64,000 nucleotides of DNA from NCBI RefSeq assembly GCF_963259705.1, contig NC_081853.1, forward strand, positions 3,171,019 through 3,235,018, read 5' to 3'. This stretch comes from Myotis daubentonii. Lineage: Eukaryota > Chordata > Mammalia > Chiroptera > Vespertilionidae. Positions 36,468 through 46,529 of this stretch are shown here, in pieces. How positions within the stretch are numbered: the stretch's first letter is position 1; every line of letters starts with the position of its first letter. The notes below the pieces were generated by a model. It searched no databases. It had not been told where the DNA came from and was given only the letters and a program-made list of their open reading frames with translations. A program made the position numbers and the translations under genes.

Positions 36468-36802
36468 GCTAGTCCAAGCAGGCTGCTATAATGAAATGTC
36501 ACAGAATGGCGGTTTGCAGACAACACACTGATTTTTCACATTCTGGAGGCTGGGAGGCCAGATCAAGGAGCAGAATGATCGCGTTCTGTGAGAGCTCTCT
36601 TCCTGGTTTAGAGCTGGGTCTTCCCGGGGTGGAAGCGGGCAGGAGCCCTGTGGGTCCCTAAAGACTCTAATCCCCTGTGTGAGGGCTCCGCCCTCATGAT
36701 CGTGCACCTCCCAAAAGCCCCGCCTCCCAATACCATCTCAGTCGTCATTAGGGTTTAAAAATATGAATTTAATGGGGACATAAACATTCAAACCACAGCA
36801 CG
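36468..36802 (+). mobile_element. MaLR-type solo LTR (MST/MLT1 group)
   Basis: TGTGCTAGTCCAAGCAGGCT, GCTATAATGAAATGTCACAG, CACATTCTGGAGGCTGGGAG and CTCATGATCGTGCACCTCCC, ending TAAACATTCAAACCACAGCA. The layout matches the THE1/MST/MLT LTRs. A different subfamily from the LTR at 35.1 kb. Confidence 0.82.
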
Positions 36803-38365
36803 CACTCAGGAAGAAGCCAGCTAACACAGCAATGGCAAAACCTTTCTCATTTGGTTGTTGTTCCTTCTGTAGAAGCCTGTGGGGACCTCAAGCGGGGAAT
36901 GATTTCAAGGGCTGAGTCTGGATATTCCTATGAGGCCTCACCAAATGTTCTCAATTCTCTTTAAAGAATCCTTCCTTTTGAGAGAACCAAGCTGGCAGTG
37001 TAGGTAACCTCGGTGCTCGCTGTCTCCCACAACACATCAAAATTACACCTAAAATACAGAACAATCATCATTCAGAACCACCTGAAAGCTGGCTGAATGG
37101 AAGACCTTCAACTAGAGAAGTAAAGAAGAAAGCATATCGAGATTGGTAGGAGGGGCAGAGGTGCAGAACGGGCTGGTCTGACACCTATATGTGCTGTGTT
37201 TTAATCAGGAAGGATATCTCCAAGGCCTCCCTTGAGAAGCAGGGTATCCCATCCGCACACCAGCCCCCCAGCCCAGGGTTCCCGAGCTGGGAAGAGCAGT
37301 CCCCATAACTTCAAGCTGTAAAAACCAGCAGGGATTGTGGCTGAGTGACACAGAGGCTGCTGGAGTTCCAGGTGGTGGTCTTAAAGGGCCTGTGCACAAA
37401 CTTACAGGGTCTCACATTCTCTGTGCTCCAGGGCTGGAGAAGTGGATTTGGGGGAACCAGAGACATACTGGGAGAAACTGGACCATCTGGCATCAGGGCA
37501 GGAACTTGGGGATGGCTTTCTTCCAGACAGGGGGAATTACAGGGGCCATTGTTCCTGTGTGGGAACCTCCCCTATCACAGAGTTGACTGGCAGCTATATC
37601 TGAGTTTCCATCAGGGTAGTCCACGCACTTCACTCCTCCATGGAGATTTCCTGAGACCCTACCCCATCCAATTTGCAGCCTCACCCAAGCTATTTGCAGC
37701 AGCTTTTCCATATGAATGGCTTGTCCTGGCTCAGGCTTCAGACTTTCCTAAAATCTCTTAAACAAGCTGCATGCCCTAAACCTATCAATAAAAGGCCCAA
37801 GACCCGGCACTAGCACCAACTTGCTTTCCTTCACAGCTGGGCCTTTCTTGGGCACTTCCTAGTCCAATACAAATAGCAGCCAACTGTGAATCACTCTGAA
37901 GCTCCTGGGGGTGGCCCCAGGCAATGACTGACTTTGCACTTCGAGGGAGGCTCCAGAGCCAGTGCACCCAGTGGACAATTTCAGACCACACCAGATGACA
38001 ACTCTACACATTCACATGTGACACACTCAAGGGGCAGATTCAGTGAGCGCCAAAGCCCCACTGACACAAGTCCTGCTCCATAGGGGTGTCTCCTGCACAA
38101 CAGCTCTCCCCTTATAGACACAGCTGGTCCTCACAACCAATTGGTCTGGAGATGAATTCCTCCCAGTGACACCAACAGCACTCAAGGCTCAACTGCAACA
38201 AGACTGTGCACACAGCCCACACAGGGGCGCACCTATAGTGCCCAGCTCAGGTGACTAGGGAGACTGAATCACTGAGCCCTACAGGACACAAGGCCACTCT
38301 ACCAATTCCAGGAGACATAGCAGCTCTTACTAATACATAGAAACAAAGACAGGGAAGCAGCCAAA

Positions 38366-39270
38366 ATGCAGAGACAAAGAAACATGTTACAAATGAAAGA
38401 AATGGAAACAAGAAAACTACTAGAGACAGAGTTCAAAACAATGGTTATAAGGTTACTCAGGACCTTAATGAGAGCTTCAAGGAAATTAATGAGAGCATTA
38501 AGGAACTTAGTGAGAACTTAGTGAGACTTTCAAGGATCTTAGTGAGAATCTCAAAGAAATGAAGAGATGAAAATGGACCAGTCAGAAACTAAGCATACAC
38601 TAACTGAAATAAAGAATATTTTACAAGGACTCAACATTATAGGATTCTGAGAATAAAATAAAAGATTTGGACTATGAAGGAGAAAAAAACAAAAGAAAGA
38701 AAGAAACAAACAAAAACACCCAATCTGAAGAGCAAAAAGAAAAAAAAAATAAAGATAGTGTAAGGAGCCTCAGCAACAACTTCCAATGAACTAACATTGC
38801 ATTATGGGGGTGCCAGAAGGAGAAGAGAGAGAGCAAGATATTTAAAACATATTTGAAGAAATAATGACAGAAAACTTCCCCTACTTGGTGAAAGAAATAG
38901 ACTTACAAGTCCAGGAAGCACAGAGAGTCCCAAACAAGAGGAACCTAAAGTGGCCCACACCAACACACATCATAATTAAAATGCCAAGAGCAAAAGACAA
39001 AGAGAGAATCTTAACAGCAGCAAGAGCAAAGCAGTTAGTTACCTACAAGTGAGCAGCCATAGGACTGTCAGCTGATTTCTCAGCAGAAACTTTGCAGGCC
39101 AGAAGGGAGTGCAAAGAAATACTCAAAGGACCTACAAGCAAGATTACTTTACTCAGCAAAACTATCATTTAGAATTGAAGGTCAGATAAAGAGCTTCCCA
39201 GACAAGAAAAAGCTAGAGAAGTTTGTCACCACCAAACCAGTATTACATGAAATATTGAAGGGTATTTGTT
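38366..39270 (+). pseudogene. HAL1 ORF1 relic (RNA-binding chaperone)
   Basis: The ATG at 38,366 opens a region encoding a charged coiled-coil-like N-terminus, then the RRM/C-terminal domain signature: [34 protein letters not shown] and LSADFSAETLQARR, then a lysine-rich FPDKKKLEKF-like end. ORF1p binds LINE RNA in the cytoplasmic ribonucleoprotein. Frames are broken: a stop follows EREQDI near 38,842, another follows QLVTYK at 39,050, and further shifts occur. The longest surviving frame is 62 codons at 38,864-39,052. The start is inferred from position and not proven. Confidence 0.78.
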
Positions 39271-39508
39271 AAGACAAGTAAGAAGGAGAAAAAAGATAAA
39301 AAATATGAACAATAAAATGGCAATGAATACATATCTATCAACAAATGAATCTAAAAATCAAAATAAATGAAGAACAAATCTAATTAGCAATATAAACTGA
39401 TAAATAAAATAGAATCACAGGCATGGAAACATGGAACAGACTGAGGAATCTCAGAGGAAAGGGAGGTGGGGAGATGGGAAGGGATTAACCAAAGATCTTA
39501 TATGCATA

Positions 39509-40096
39509 CTAGAGGCCCAATACATGAATTCATGCACTGGTTAGGTCTAGCCAGCCCAGCCCAATCAGGACGGATCGGGGCTGGGCCTGTTGGGAGGAGG
39601 AGATGGTGGGAGGTTTGCTGGCTGGCCTACCCTGATCGGGACAGATCAGGGCTGGGCTGGCTGGGGGGAGGGGCCGCAGGAATTAACCGGTGGGTCCCAT
39701 CTCCGATTGTGGTTGGGGGGGGTTGATCAGGGGTCAGCAGTTGGGGGAGGTGCCATAGGATGTTGGATGGCCAGCCCCACCCCTGATTGGTGTGTGGGGG
39801 GGGTGATCAGGGGTGGAGCTGGCTGGGAGGAGGGGCCACAGGCTGATCAGGGTGGTGGGGGCCCATGGGAGCAGAGCCAATGGGGGAGAGGGGCCGCAGG
39901 TGGTTGGCCGGCTGGCCCTGCCCCCTATGGGGTAGGGCAGGACGATCAGGGTTGGGATGGTTGGAGGGAAGGGCCACAAGAGGTTGGCCAGCTGGCTCCA
40001 CTGCAAGATTGGGCTGGTTCACTGGCCACAGTGGGCATCATAGCGACTGGTCGATCTGGTTGTCATAGTGTTCCAGTCACTGGCTTTTTATATACA
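39509..40096 (-). mobile_element. Helitron unit 1 (internally repeated)
   Basis: The 3' end is marked by ACTAGAGGCCCAATACATG with the palindrome TGAATTCA. The 5' end, near GGCTTTTTATATACAT, is decayed. The interior has about five diverged repeats of a GATCAGGG...GGCTGGCTGG...GAGGGGCCGCAGG unit. The short Helitron at 7.9 kb has one such unit. Confidence 0.8.
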
Positions 40097-40098
40097 TA

Positions 40099-41111
40099 CT
40101 AGAGGCCCAGTGCACAAAAATTTGTGCACTCGGGGGGGAGGTGGGGTCCCTCAGCCTGGCCTGTGTCCTCTCGCAGTCTGGGACCCCTCGGGAGATAACG
40201 ACCTGCTGGCTTAGGCCTGCTCCCGGGTGGCAGAGGGCAGGCCCAATCCCTAGGTGCAGCCCCTGGTCGGGCTCAGAGCAGGGCCGATTGGGGAGTTGGG
40301 GCGCCGCCCCCTGTTATGCACAGAGCAGGGCTGATTGGGAGGTTGCGATGCCACCCTCAGTCACGCTCAGGGTAGGGCCGATTGGGGGGTTGGGGCATCG
40401 CCCCCTGTCACACTCAAGGCAGGGTCGATGGGGAGGTTGCGGTGCCACCCCCTGTCACGCACAGAGCAGGGCCAATCAGGGGGTTGGGGTGCTGCCTCCT
40501 GTCACGCACAGAGCAGGGCCCATCAGGGGGTTGGGGAGCTCCCCCCATCACTCACAGAGTAGGGCTGATCAGGGGGTTGAGGAGCTCCCCCCTGTCACTC
40601 ACAGAGTAGGGCCGATAGGGGAGTTGGGGCACCGCCCCCTGTCACACTCAGGGCAGGGCCAATGGGGAAGTTATGGCTCTACCCCATAACACACAGAGCA
40701 GGGCCCGTGGAGGGAGGGTTGGGGCACCATACCCTGTCACACACAGAGCAGGGCCCATGGGGGGGGGGGGCTTGGGGGGTTGCACCCTTTCACACACAGA
40801 GCAGGGCCGATCAGGGGATTAGGGCGCCACACCCTGTCACACACAGAGCTGCAGGGCAATCAGGGGGTTGGGGAGCTCCCCCCTATCAGGCACAGAGCAG
40901 GGCTGATCAGGGGATTGGGGCGCCTTCCCCTGTCACAAACAGAGCAGGGTGGATATGGAGGTTGTGGCCCTGCCCCCTGTCACACACAGAGCCGCAGGGC
41001 GATCAGGGGGTTTGGGCGCTGCCCCCTGTCACGCTGATCCCGGTGCCGGGAGGCCTCGCGGCTCCACTGATCCCGGTGCTGGAAGGCATATTACCCTTTT
41101 ACTATATAGGA
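40099..41111 (-). mobile_element. Helitron unit 2, 3' module with minisatellite
   Basis: The 3' end is ACTAGAGGCCCAGTGCAC with a perfect hairpin (GTGCACAAA / TTTGTGCAC arms). The 5' end is ACTATATAGGA, the reverse complement of TCCTATATAGT, and joins unit 3 directly. It matches the second module of the composite Helitron at 52.5-53.2 kb. Confidence 0.88.
40277..41030. repeat. Minisatellite, about 16 units of about 47 bp, inside Helitron unit 2
   Basis: Each unit begins CAGAGCAGGGCCGATC or a close variant, followed by GGGGGTTGGGGCGCC and CCCCCTGTCACACA. I count about 16 units, versus about 9 in the homologous Helitron at 52.6-53.0 kb. The regular protein-like frames across it are artefacts of the repeat period. 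Confidence 0.9.
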
Positions 41112-41669
41112 TAGAGGCCTGGTGCATTGGTGGGGGCCGGCTGGTTTGCCCTGAAGGGTGTCCTGGATCAGGGTGGGGGTGCCCACTGGGATGCCTGGCC
41201 AGCCTGGGTGAGGGGATGATGGCTGTTTGCAGCTGGTCACACACCCTTCAGGGTGCGGTCCCCACTGGGGTGCCTGGCCAGTCTGGGTGAGGGGCTGAGG
41301 GCTGTTTTCAGGCTGGCGGGTGACTGAAGCTCCCAACTGCTCCTTTTTTTCTTTTTTTTTATTCTGAGGCAGCTTTAGCTCTGGCTCCAGCTCTGAGGCC
41401 TCTGCTGCTGAAAGCAGGTATCTGGGGTTTTGTTTAGCTTCTATATTTGTAAGAATGTTTCAAACTGCAAGCTCAGAGGCCTGCAGTGGCAGGCGGGGAA
41501 CCTTGGAGTCCTCCGTCACTGAAGCAAGCAAGCCTCATGTTCGCTTCCAGCTGTCTGGCTGCCGGCCGCCATCTTGGTTGGCAGTTAATTTGCATATCGC
41601 CCTGATTAGTCAATGGGAAGGGTAGCGGACGTATGGCTAATTACCATGTTTCTCTTTTATTAGATAGGA
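41112..41669 (-). mobile_element. Helitron unit 3, 5' module
   Basis: The 5' end is the reverse complement of TCCTATCTAATAAAAGAG. The interior contains GGCAGTTAATTTGCATATC, CGCCATCTTGGTTGG and the T-run TCCTTTTTTTC. The 3' end (TAGAGGCCTGGTGC) lacks the final CTAG and abuts unit 2, as in the composite at 51,986-52,504. It is also homologous to unit 5. Confidence 0.88.
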
Positions 41670-41671
41670 TA

Positions 41672-41865
41672 CTAGAGGCCTGGTGCACAAAATTCGTGCA
41701 CGGGGGGGGGGTGTCCCTCAGCCCAGCCTGCCCCTCTCACAGTCCGGGAGCCCTCAGTGGATGTCCTACTGATGGCCACAGTCTGGCAGCAGAGGCTTGG
41801 AGCAGGCATCCCATGTGTGTGCTGGGGCCTGCCCCCAGCCGCGCCACGTAGGCTCGAAGCAGTTG

Positions 41866-41900
<35 letters not shown>

Positions 41901-41944
41901 CACTGGGGGTCTGCCCCCAGCCACATTGGAGGCTCAGAGCAGGC

Positions 41945-41984
<40 letters not shown>

Positions 41985-42689
41985 TGATGGGGGCCTGCCC
42001 CCAGCCACACCATGGAGGCTTGGAGCAGGAGCCCCTCTGTGTTGATCTCTCAGGTTCCTGGCCTTCACTGCATGCTGTACTCACCCTTGAGCTATGGCCA
42101 GGATGGGGGTGCTGCTTGAAAGCCGGCTTTCCTGCTCCAGGATTGCCATGGCGACCGAGGAGCAGGCCCAGCTGGGGGCTGCCACAGGCCGGGCTTTCCC
42201 ACTTCCAGGTCTCCATGGCAACTGGGGAGGAAGCCCAGCTTGGAGCTGCCCACAGGCCAGGCTTGTTCTCCTGCTTCCAGATCCCCATGGTGACCGGGGA
42301 GCAGGCCCAGCTGGGGGCTGACCACAGGCCAGGCTTTCCTGCTCCTGGATCAGGCCCAGCTTGGGTCTGCCCTCAGGCTGGGCTTTCCTGCTCCCGGATC
42401 AGGCGTAGCTGGGGGCTGCCTACAGGCTGCACTTTTCTACTTACCAATGGCCAGATCACCACAGTGACCCAGGGCCCAGCGGCACTTTCCTGCTCTCCAA
42501 TAGTCATAGGGTCCAGGCTGGGGGCAGGGCTTAGCAGTGCAGGGCTTAGGCGTCACGGGGGTCCCGGCTGGGTGCTCAGGTGTCACATAGGGGTCCCAGC
42601 TGGGGACGGGGCTTATGCCCCTCTGCCCAGGGCTGCACATGGGGCCCGGATGGCAGTTCACGCTGTCCCGCCCTGCCTGTAGTATAGGA
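41672..42689 (-). mobile_element. Helitron unit 4, alternative 3' module
   Basis: The 3' end is CTAGAGGCCTGGTGCAC followed by a hairpin (GTGCACAAAATTCGTGCAC). The 5' end is GTATAGGA. It contains three copies of a CCTGCCCCCAGCC...GGAGCAG block, two of which end in GT microsatellites (41,868-41,897 and 41,947-41,982), and about six copies of a 50-70-bp CATGG...AGGCCCAGCTGGGGGCTG block at 42,115-42,480. It shares no obvious middle sequence with unit 2. Confidence 0.85.
41868..41982. repeat. Two (GT)n arrays inside Helitron unit 4
   Basis: GT arrays at 41,868-41,897 and 41,947-41,982, each at the same place in successive copies of a longer repeat unit. Confidence 0.92.
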
Positions 42690-43378
42690 TAGAGGCCTGG
42701 TACATGGGTGGGGGCTGGCTGGTTTGCCCTGAAGGGTGTCCCAGATCAGGGTGGGGGTCCTGCTTGGGTGCCTGGCCAGCCTGGATGATGGGATGATGGC
42801 TGTTTTTAGGCTTCCCACACCCCCTTCAGGGTGGGGGTCCCCACTGGGGTGTCTGGCCAGTCTGGATGAGGGGCTGAGGGCTGTTTTCAGGCTGGTGGGT
42901 GACTGAAGCTCCCTGCCTCTCCTTTTTTTCTTTTCTTTTTTTTTATTCTGAGATTTATTTACTTTCTATGGCTGTCACTGGAGCTGAGAGCCAGCTTTAG
43001 CTCTGAGGCCGGCTCCAGCTTGAGGCCGTGACTTCTTAAAGCAGATATCTGGGCTTTGTTTAGCTTCTATAATTGAAACTCTGTTGCCATCACTCCCGCT
43101 CTAAGCTCTGAGCCCGCTGCTGGCTGAAAGCAGGTTTCTGGAGCTTGTTTAGCTTCTATAATTGCAACATTGTTGCATCCAGAGCTCAGAGCTGGGCTGC
43201 TGCAGGCCGGGAACCTTGGCTTCCTCCGTCACTGGAGCAAGCAAGCCACCTGTTTGCTTCAGCTGCCTGGCTGCCAGCAGCCATCTTGGTTGGCAGTTAA
43301 TTTGCCTATCCTGCTGATTAGCCAATGGGAAGTGTTCGGGGGTATGGTCAATTTGCATGTTTCTCTTTGATTAGATAG

Positions 43379-43380
<2 letters not shown>
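42690..43380 (-). mobile_element. Helitron unit 5, 5' module
   Basis: Homologous to unit 3: TAGAGGCCTGGTACATGGG at the 3' side, GCCATCTTGGTTGGCAG inside and ATTAGATAGGA at the 5' end (reverse complement of TCCTATCTAAT). It joins unit 4 without a CTAG. Confidence 0.87.

Positions 43381-43418
<38 letters not shown>
43381..43418. repeat. (GATA)n microsatellite at the Helitron 5' border
   Basis: About nine GATA units start exactly where the Helitron's 5' terminus ends, before the HAL1 sequence resumes at about 43,419 (AATATGTGTTACTAATGG). Confidence 0.93.
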
Positions 43419-43419
<1 letters not shown>

Positions 43420-43571
43420 ATATGTGTTACTAATGGACACAGACAATAGGTGGCGAAGGCCAGGGGTGGGGTGGGAACCAGGTGGAGGCAGGTAATTGGG
43501 GGGAAAAGGGAGACATCTGTAATACTCTCAGTAATAAAGAGTTTTGTCTTTTTAAAAAGAATCCTTCCTTT

Positions 43572-43934
43572 GTTCTTCAAATGAAATCTGGGTTTCTCCA
43601 AGCAATACTAATTTGACTGTAAGCTTCTCTCAATATGCTGGGAACCTTGTGTCCACAGGAAGTGTGAGTTTTCATTACGGATCACAGTTTGTTCCATATC
43701 ATAATTTATCAACTCATTTAAAAAGACCCATCATATTATGAGCTCTCCACACCCCCATCCCCCGTTGCTTTGTTCTCTTCTTTCCTCTTGTACTCATCCT
43801 CATTCTCACCCTGAAATACCTGCTCATTGTATGAGAGACAAGTTGAGTTAGAGCTTTGTCTCACTCCTATTTCTTCCGATGCTTAGGGACATCTTCTCCA
43901 AGCAAAAGTGGTCACAAGCTAAACACAGACATGC
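43572..43934. other. No gene recognised
   Basis: Unassigned DNA. Confidence 0.5.
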
Positions 43935-44465
43935 GTTAGTCAGGTTCTTCAGAGAAACAGAGCCAGGAGGATGTGCATGTTTATAGAAAGACTTATTTTA
44001 AGGAATTGGCTCCTGCAGTAATGGAGGCTTAGAAGTCCCAGGAACTGCACTTGGCAAGCTGAGACCCCAGATTGTTATTGTGTAGGTCCAAAGGCTTGAG
44101 GACCATAAGAGCTGATCGTGTAGGTTCCAGTCCAAAAGCCAGCAGGCTCCACAGCCAAGAAAAGCCCATGTTTCCATTTGAGTCTGAAAACAGGAGAAGA
44201 CTAATGCCCCAGCTCAAGGAATCATCAGGAGGAATTCACTCCTACTGTGCGGAGTCTGCCATTTAATTCTGTTCAGGCTTTCGACTGATGGTGTACGGGC
44301 ACCACATTAGGGGGGCAATCTGCTTTCTCAGTCTACTGAAGTCAATGCTACTCTCATCCAGGAATGCCCTCACAGACATACCCAGAAAATGTTTGACCAA
44401 ATATCTGGGCACCCTGTGTTCCAGTCAAGTTGCCACCTAAAATTAACCTCCACGAGGGTGTTCTA
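43935..44465 (+). repeat. Old mammalian interspersed repeat, family not assigned
   Basis: TTAGTCAGGTTCTTCAGAGA, AACAGAGCCAGGAGG, TTTAAGGAATTGGCTCC, GGGGGCAATCTGCTTTCTCA, TTTGACCAAATATCTGGGCA and a terminal AAAATTAACCTCCAC match a very common ancestral mammalian repeat. I recognise it but cannot name the family. Confidence 0.55.
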
Positions 44466-45189
44466 TCCTCTGAGAGAGACTCTGAGACAGTCCTGAGATT
44501 TGTTTTATTTTTGCCACACTCCTTAGATTGCTTCAGCAGTTGTATAATTGGTTCTCTGTCATCAATTACCTCATGCCATTTCATTCTCCACGTAACTGGC
44601 AGATCAAACTTTCTAAAATGCCATATCCTGCCTATGCTGTCTACTCCACCATACACCCCTACTTCTTGCAAAAAAAATAGATAAAAAAGAGCTCAAAATC
44701 CTTATTTTGGAATACAAAGCCATCCAATTTAAAAAGTCCATCCTGCCTATCAGCCACATGGAGTTTTTTCAGTTTTCCTAATCTTTCCTTCTGGTGTTTA
44801 CCTTCACAGAAGCCTTTCCATTCACCTAGAATACTCATCTTCTTGCTCTCCTGCCTATTTTTTTCTAAATTCAGGTAAAACTACTTGTTCTATTTGCTGT
44901 GTTTATAAAACATGTTCTCCACATAATTATAATAAAACTTACAATTTTAAGATTCTGTTCATACATCTCTTCTTACCACTAGCCAACATTTCCCAAAGTA
45001 TGTACCTGAGAAAGATAGCCCCACAGAAAAAAAAGTCACTCTTAAAAAAAAAAAGGCTTTCCTATTTTAAAAATGGAAAAATATGTATATTATATTCCCC
45101 CACACAAGTATGGTCATTTCTAATGTATATGCTAAAGACTCTAAGAAATTCCTCAGAAAAGAAACCTATTTAACCTGGTCTAATCTATT
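44466..45189. other. No gene recognised
   Basis: Unassigned DNA. CTTTCCATTCACCTAGAATA near 44,812 may come from an L2 relic. Confidence 0.45.
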
Positions 45190-45787
45190 TCATTCTGTGT
45201 GATTTATTTTGCATTCATACTGGCTGGAGGTTTGTTGAGCTTCTTGGATCTATGGGTTCGCTTTATTTGAAAAAGATTCAACATCATTTCTTCAAATGTT
45301 TTTCTGTTCTATTCTCTGTTTTCCTTTCTGGACTCCAAGTATATAATTAGACCATTTGGTATTTCCCCATAGTTCACCAATGCTCTCTACATGTATTTAT
45401 TTTTTTCAACCTTTCCCTGCCCCTGGCTTCAGTTTGAATATGTTTAATTGACTTGTCTTAGCCTTTTCTTTCTCGGTATCCAATTTCCTTCTAAGCCTCA
45501 TCTATGAACTTTAAAAAATAACAGATATTATGTATTTTTTAATGCTAGAATTTTTAGTTGGTTCTTTGGAAAGTTTCAATTTCTTGCCAGAAATACCCTC
45601 ATTATATCCATCTTTGCCTAGAAATAATTTTATGTATTTATAAAAATTATTTAAAGCCTTTACTAATTTCAATAACTGAGTCATCTGTTGATCTGTTTCT
45701 ATTGACTGTGTTTTCTTTTATTTGTCACATTTTTTTACTTCTCATATCTCATAATTTGAAATCTCCCACTTGCCTATATAAAATGTA
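45190..45787 (-). mobile_element. Ancient L1 (L1M) ORF1/5' region relic, antisense
   Basis: TTTGTTGAGCTTCTTGGATC, ATGGGTTCGCTTTATTTG, CATTTCTTCAAATGTTTTTC, TTCTGGACTCCAAGTATATA and TGAGTCATCTGTTGATCTGTT are antisense landmarks of old mammalian L1 5' halves. Interrupted at its right side by a solo LTR. Confidence 0.65.
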
Positions 45788-45793
45788 GAGTCC

Positions 45794-46182
45794 TGTGCCT
45801 AGCCAGCTCAGCCAAGGGTTCACAAGCCTGAGTGAGGGTGGTGAAGGATGAAGAAGTGACAAAGAGAATAATCTGGTTCTAGGTGGATCTTCCTGTGCCT
45901 GGCTGAGGCCACAGAGAGAGATCCAGAGGCAAGCTGAGCCTTTATTTTATAGCCAGAGGTAAACAAGGTAGTGGTCACCATAGTTACAATGTTGTGAGTT
46001 TCACTTGTTTTGGCAGCACTTGCTGCATCTCCCTCAGCCCATTAGCTACCCAGATAAGATCTAGAGAATGTCATAAGGTCAAGCCTAATCATGCTAAGAG
46101 GACTGTTCCCTCTAAACTGGGACTTGTTTGTGGCTTTGCCAACAGGTCAGTCTGAGGCTTAACCCTATAGCCGCTCCCTACA
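45794..46182 (-). mobile_element. Solo ERV LTR, class II type, with 6-bp target duplication
   Basis: The 389-bp element begins TGTGCCTAGCC and ends GCTCCCTACA on the plus strand, so it has TG...CA ends. GAGTCC at 45,788-45,793 is repeated at 46,183-46,188; a 6-bp duplication is typical of class II (betaretrovirus-like) elements. On the minus strand the TATAAAATAAAGGCTC stretch is a plausible polyadenylation signal and R/U5 border, so the element is antisense. No internal gag, pol or env remains, so it arose by LTR-LTR recombination. Class assignment rests on the duplication size. Confidence 0.75.
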
Positions 46183-46301
46183 GAGTCCGAAAGATGAAAG
46201 GTGTTGAGAGTAGAGCTGTGGCTTTTCTTCTTTCCTCCTCATGGGAATGAATGTGGATCGCTCCCTCTCCTAATGAAGTGTGAAGGCTTCAGGGGACTCT
46301 C

Positions 46302-46529
46302 TCTCTCTCTTTTTAATAATATATTTTATTGATTTTTTACAGACAGGAAGGGAGAGGGAAAGAGAGTTAGAAACATCGATGAGAGAGAAACACCGATCAG
46401 CTGCCTCCTGCACACTCCCCACTGGGGATGTGCCCGCAACCGAAGTACATGCCCTTGACCAGAATCGAACCTGGGACCCTTCAGTCCGCAGGCCGATGCT
46501 CTTTCCACTGAGCCCAACTGGTTTTGGCA
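46302..46529 (-). mobile_element. VES SINE, antisense
   Basis: The plus strand reads from ATATATTTTATTGATTTTTT through CACCGATCAGCTGCCTCCTG to GCTCTTTCCACTGAGCCCAA. AGGGGACTCTC at 46,291-46,301 and 46,530-46,540 is an 11-bp target duplication. A close relative of the copy at 5.9 kb. Confidence 0.93.

Larger units (their letters stand above)
39509..43380 (-). mobile_element. Head-to-tail array of five Helitron units inside HAL1
   Basis: Read on the minus strand, five Helitron units follow one another with their 5' TC and 3' CTAG or CTCTA ends abutting. Unit borders on the plus strand are 39,509 / 40,099 / 41,112 / 41,672 / 42,690 / 43,380. Two adjacent pairs (41,669 down to 40,099, and 43,380 down to 41,672) share the same layout, a common 5' module joined to a variable 3' module. 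No Rep/helicase coding is visible, so all units are non-autonomous. The array interrupts the HAL1 between TTATATGCATA and a GATA run. Confidence 0.85.
36979..43555 (+). mobile_element. Complete HAL1 (half-L1) retrotransposon, split by Helitrons
   Basis: HAL1 elements carry an L1-like 5' UTR and ORF1 but no ORF2, and use L1 enzymes. Here a 5' UTR (about 37.0-38.36 kb) leads to an ORF1 relic and a HAL1-type 3' end: GGATTAACCAAAGATCTTA, then after the Helitron block GGACACAGACAATAGGTGGC and AATACTCTCAGTAATAAAG. AAAGAATCCTTCCTTT at 36,963-36,978 is repeated exactly at 43,556-43,571, a perfect 16-bp target duplication. Without the 3,872-bp Helitron array, the element is about 2.7 kb, a usual full length for HAL1. 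Confidence 0.9.

Noticed and set aside
40277..41030. CRISPR-like repeated units
   Set aside because: The units are contiguous, diverged minisatellite copies without unique spacers, in a mammalian Helitron.
40141..41114. Regular repeat proteins of 75-182 codons on the plus strand
   Set aside because: The period equals the Helitron minisatellite unit, similar frames open in several registers, and the same occurs in reverse at 52.4-53.0 kb. No promoter or domain is seen.
41870..42682. 270-codon open frame, the longest in the window
   Set aside because: It runs through GT microsatellites and Helitron tandem repeats, giving Cys/Val runs and a low-complexity protein; an overlapping long frame exists on the other strand.
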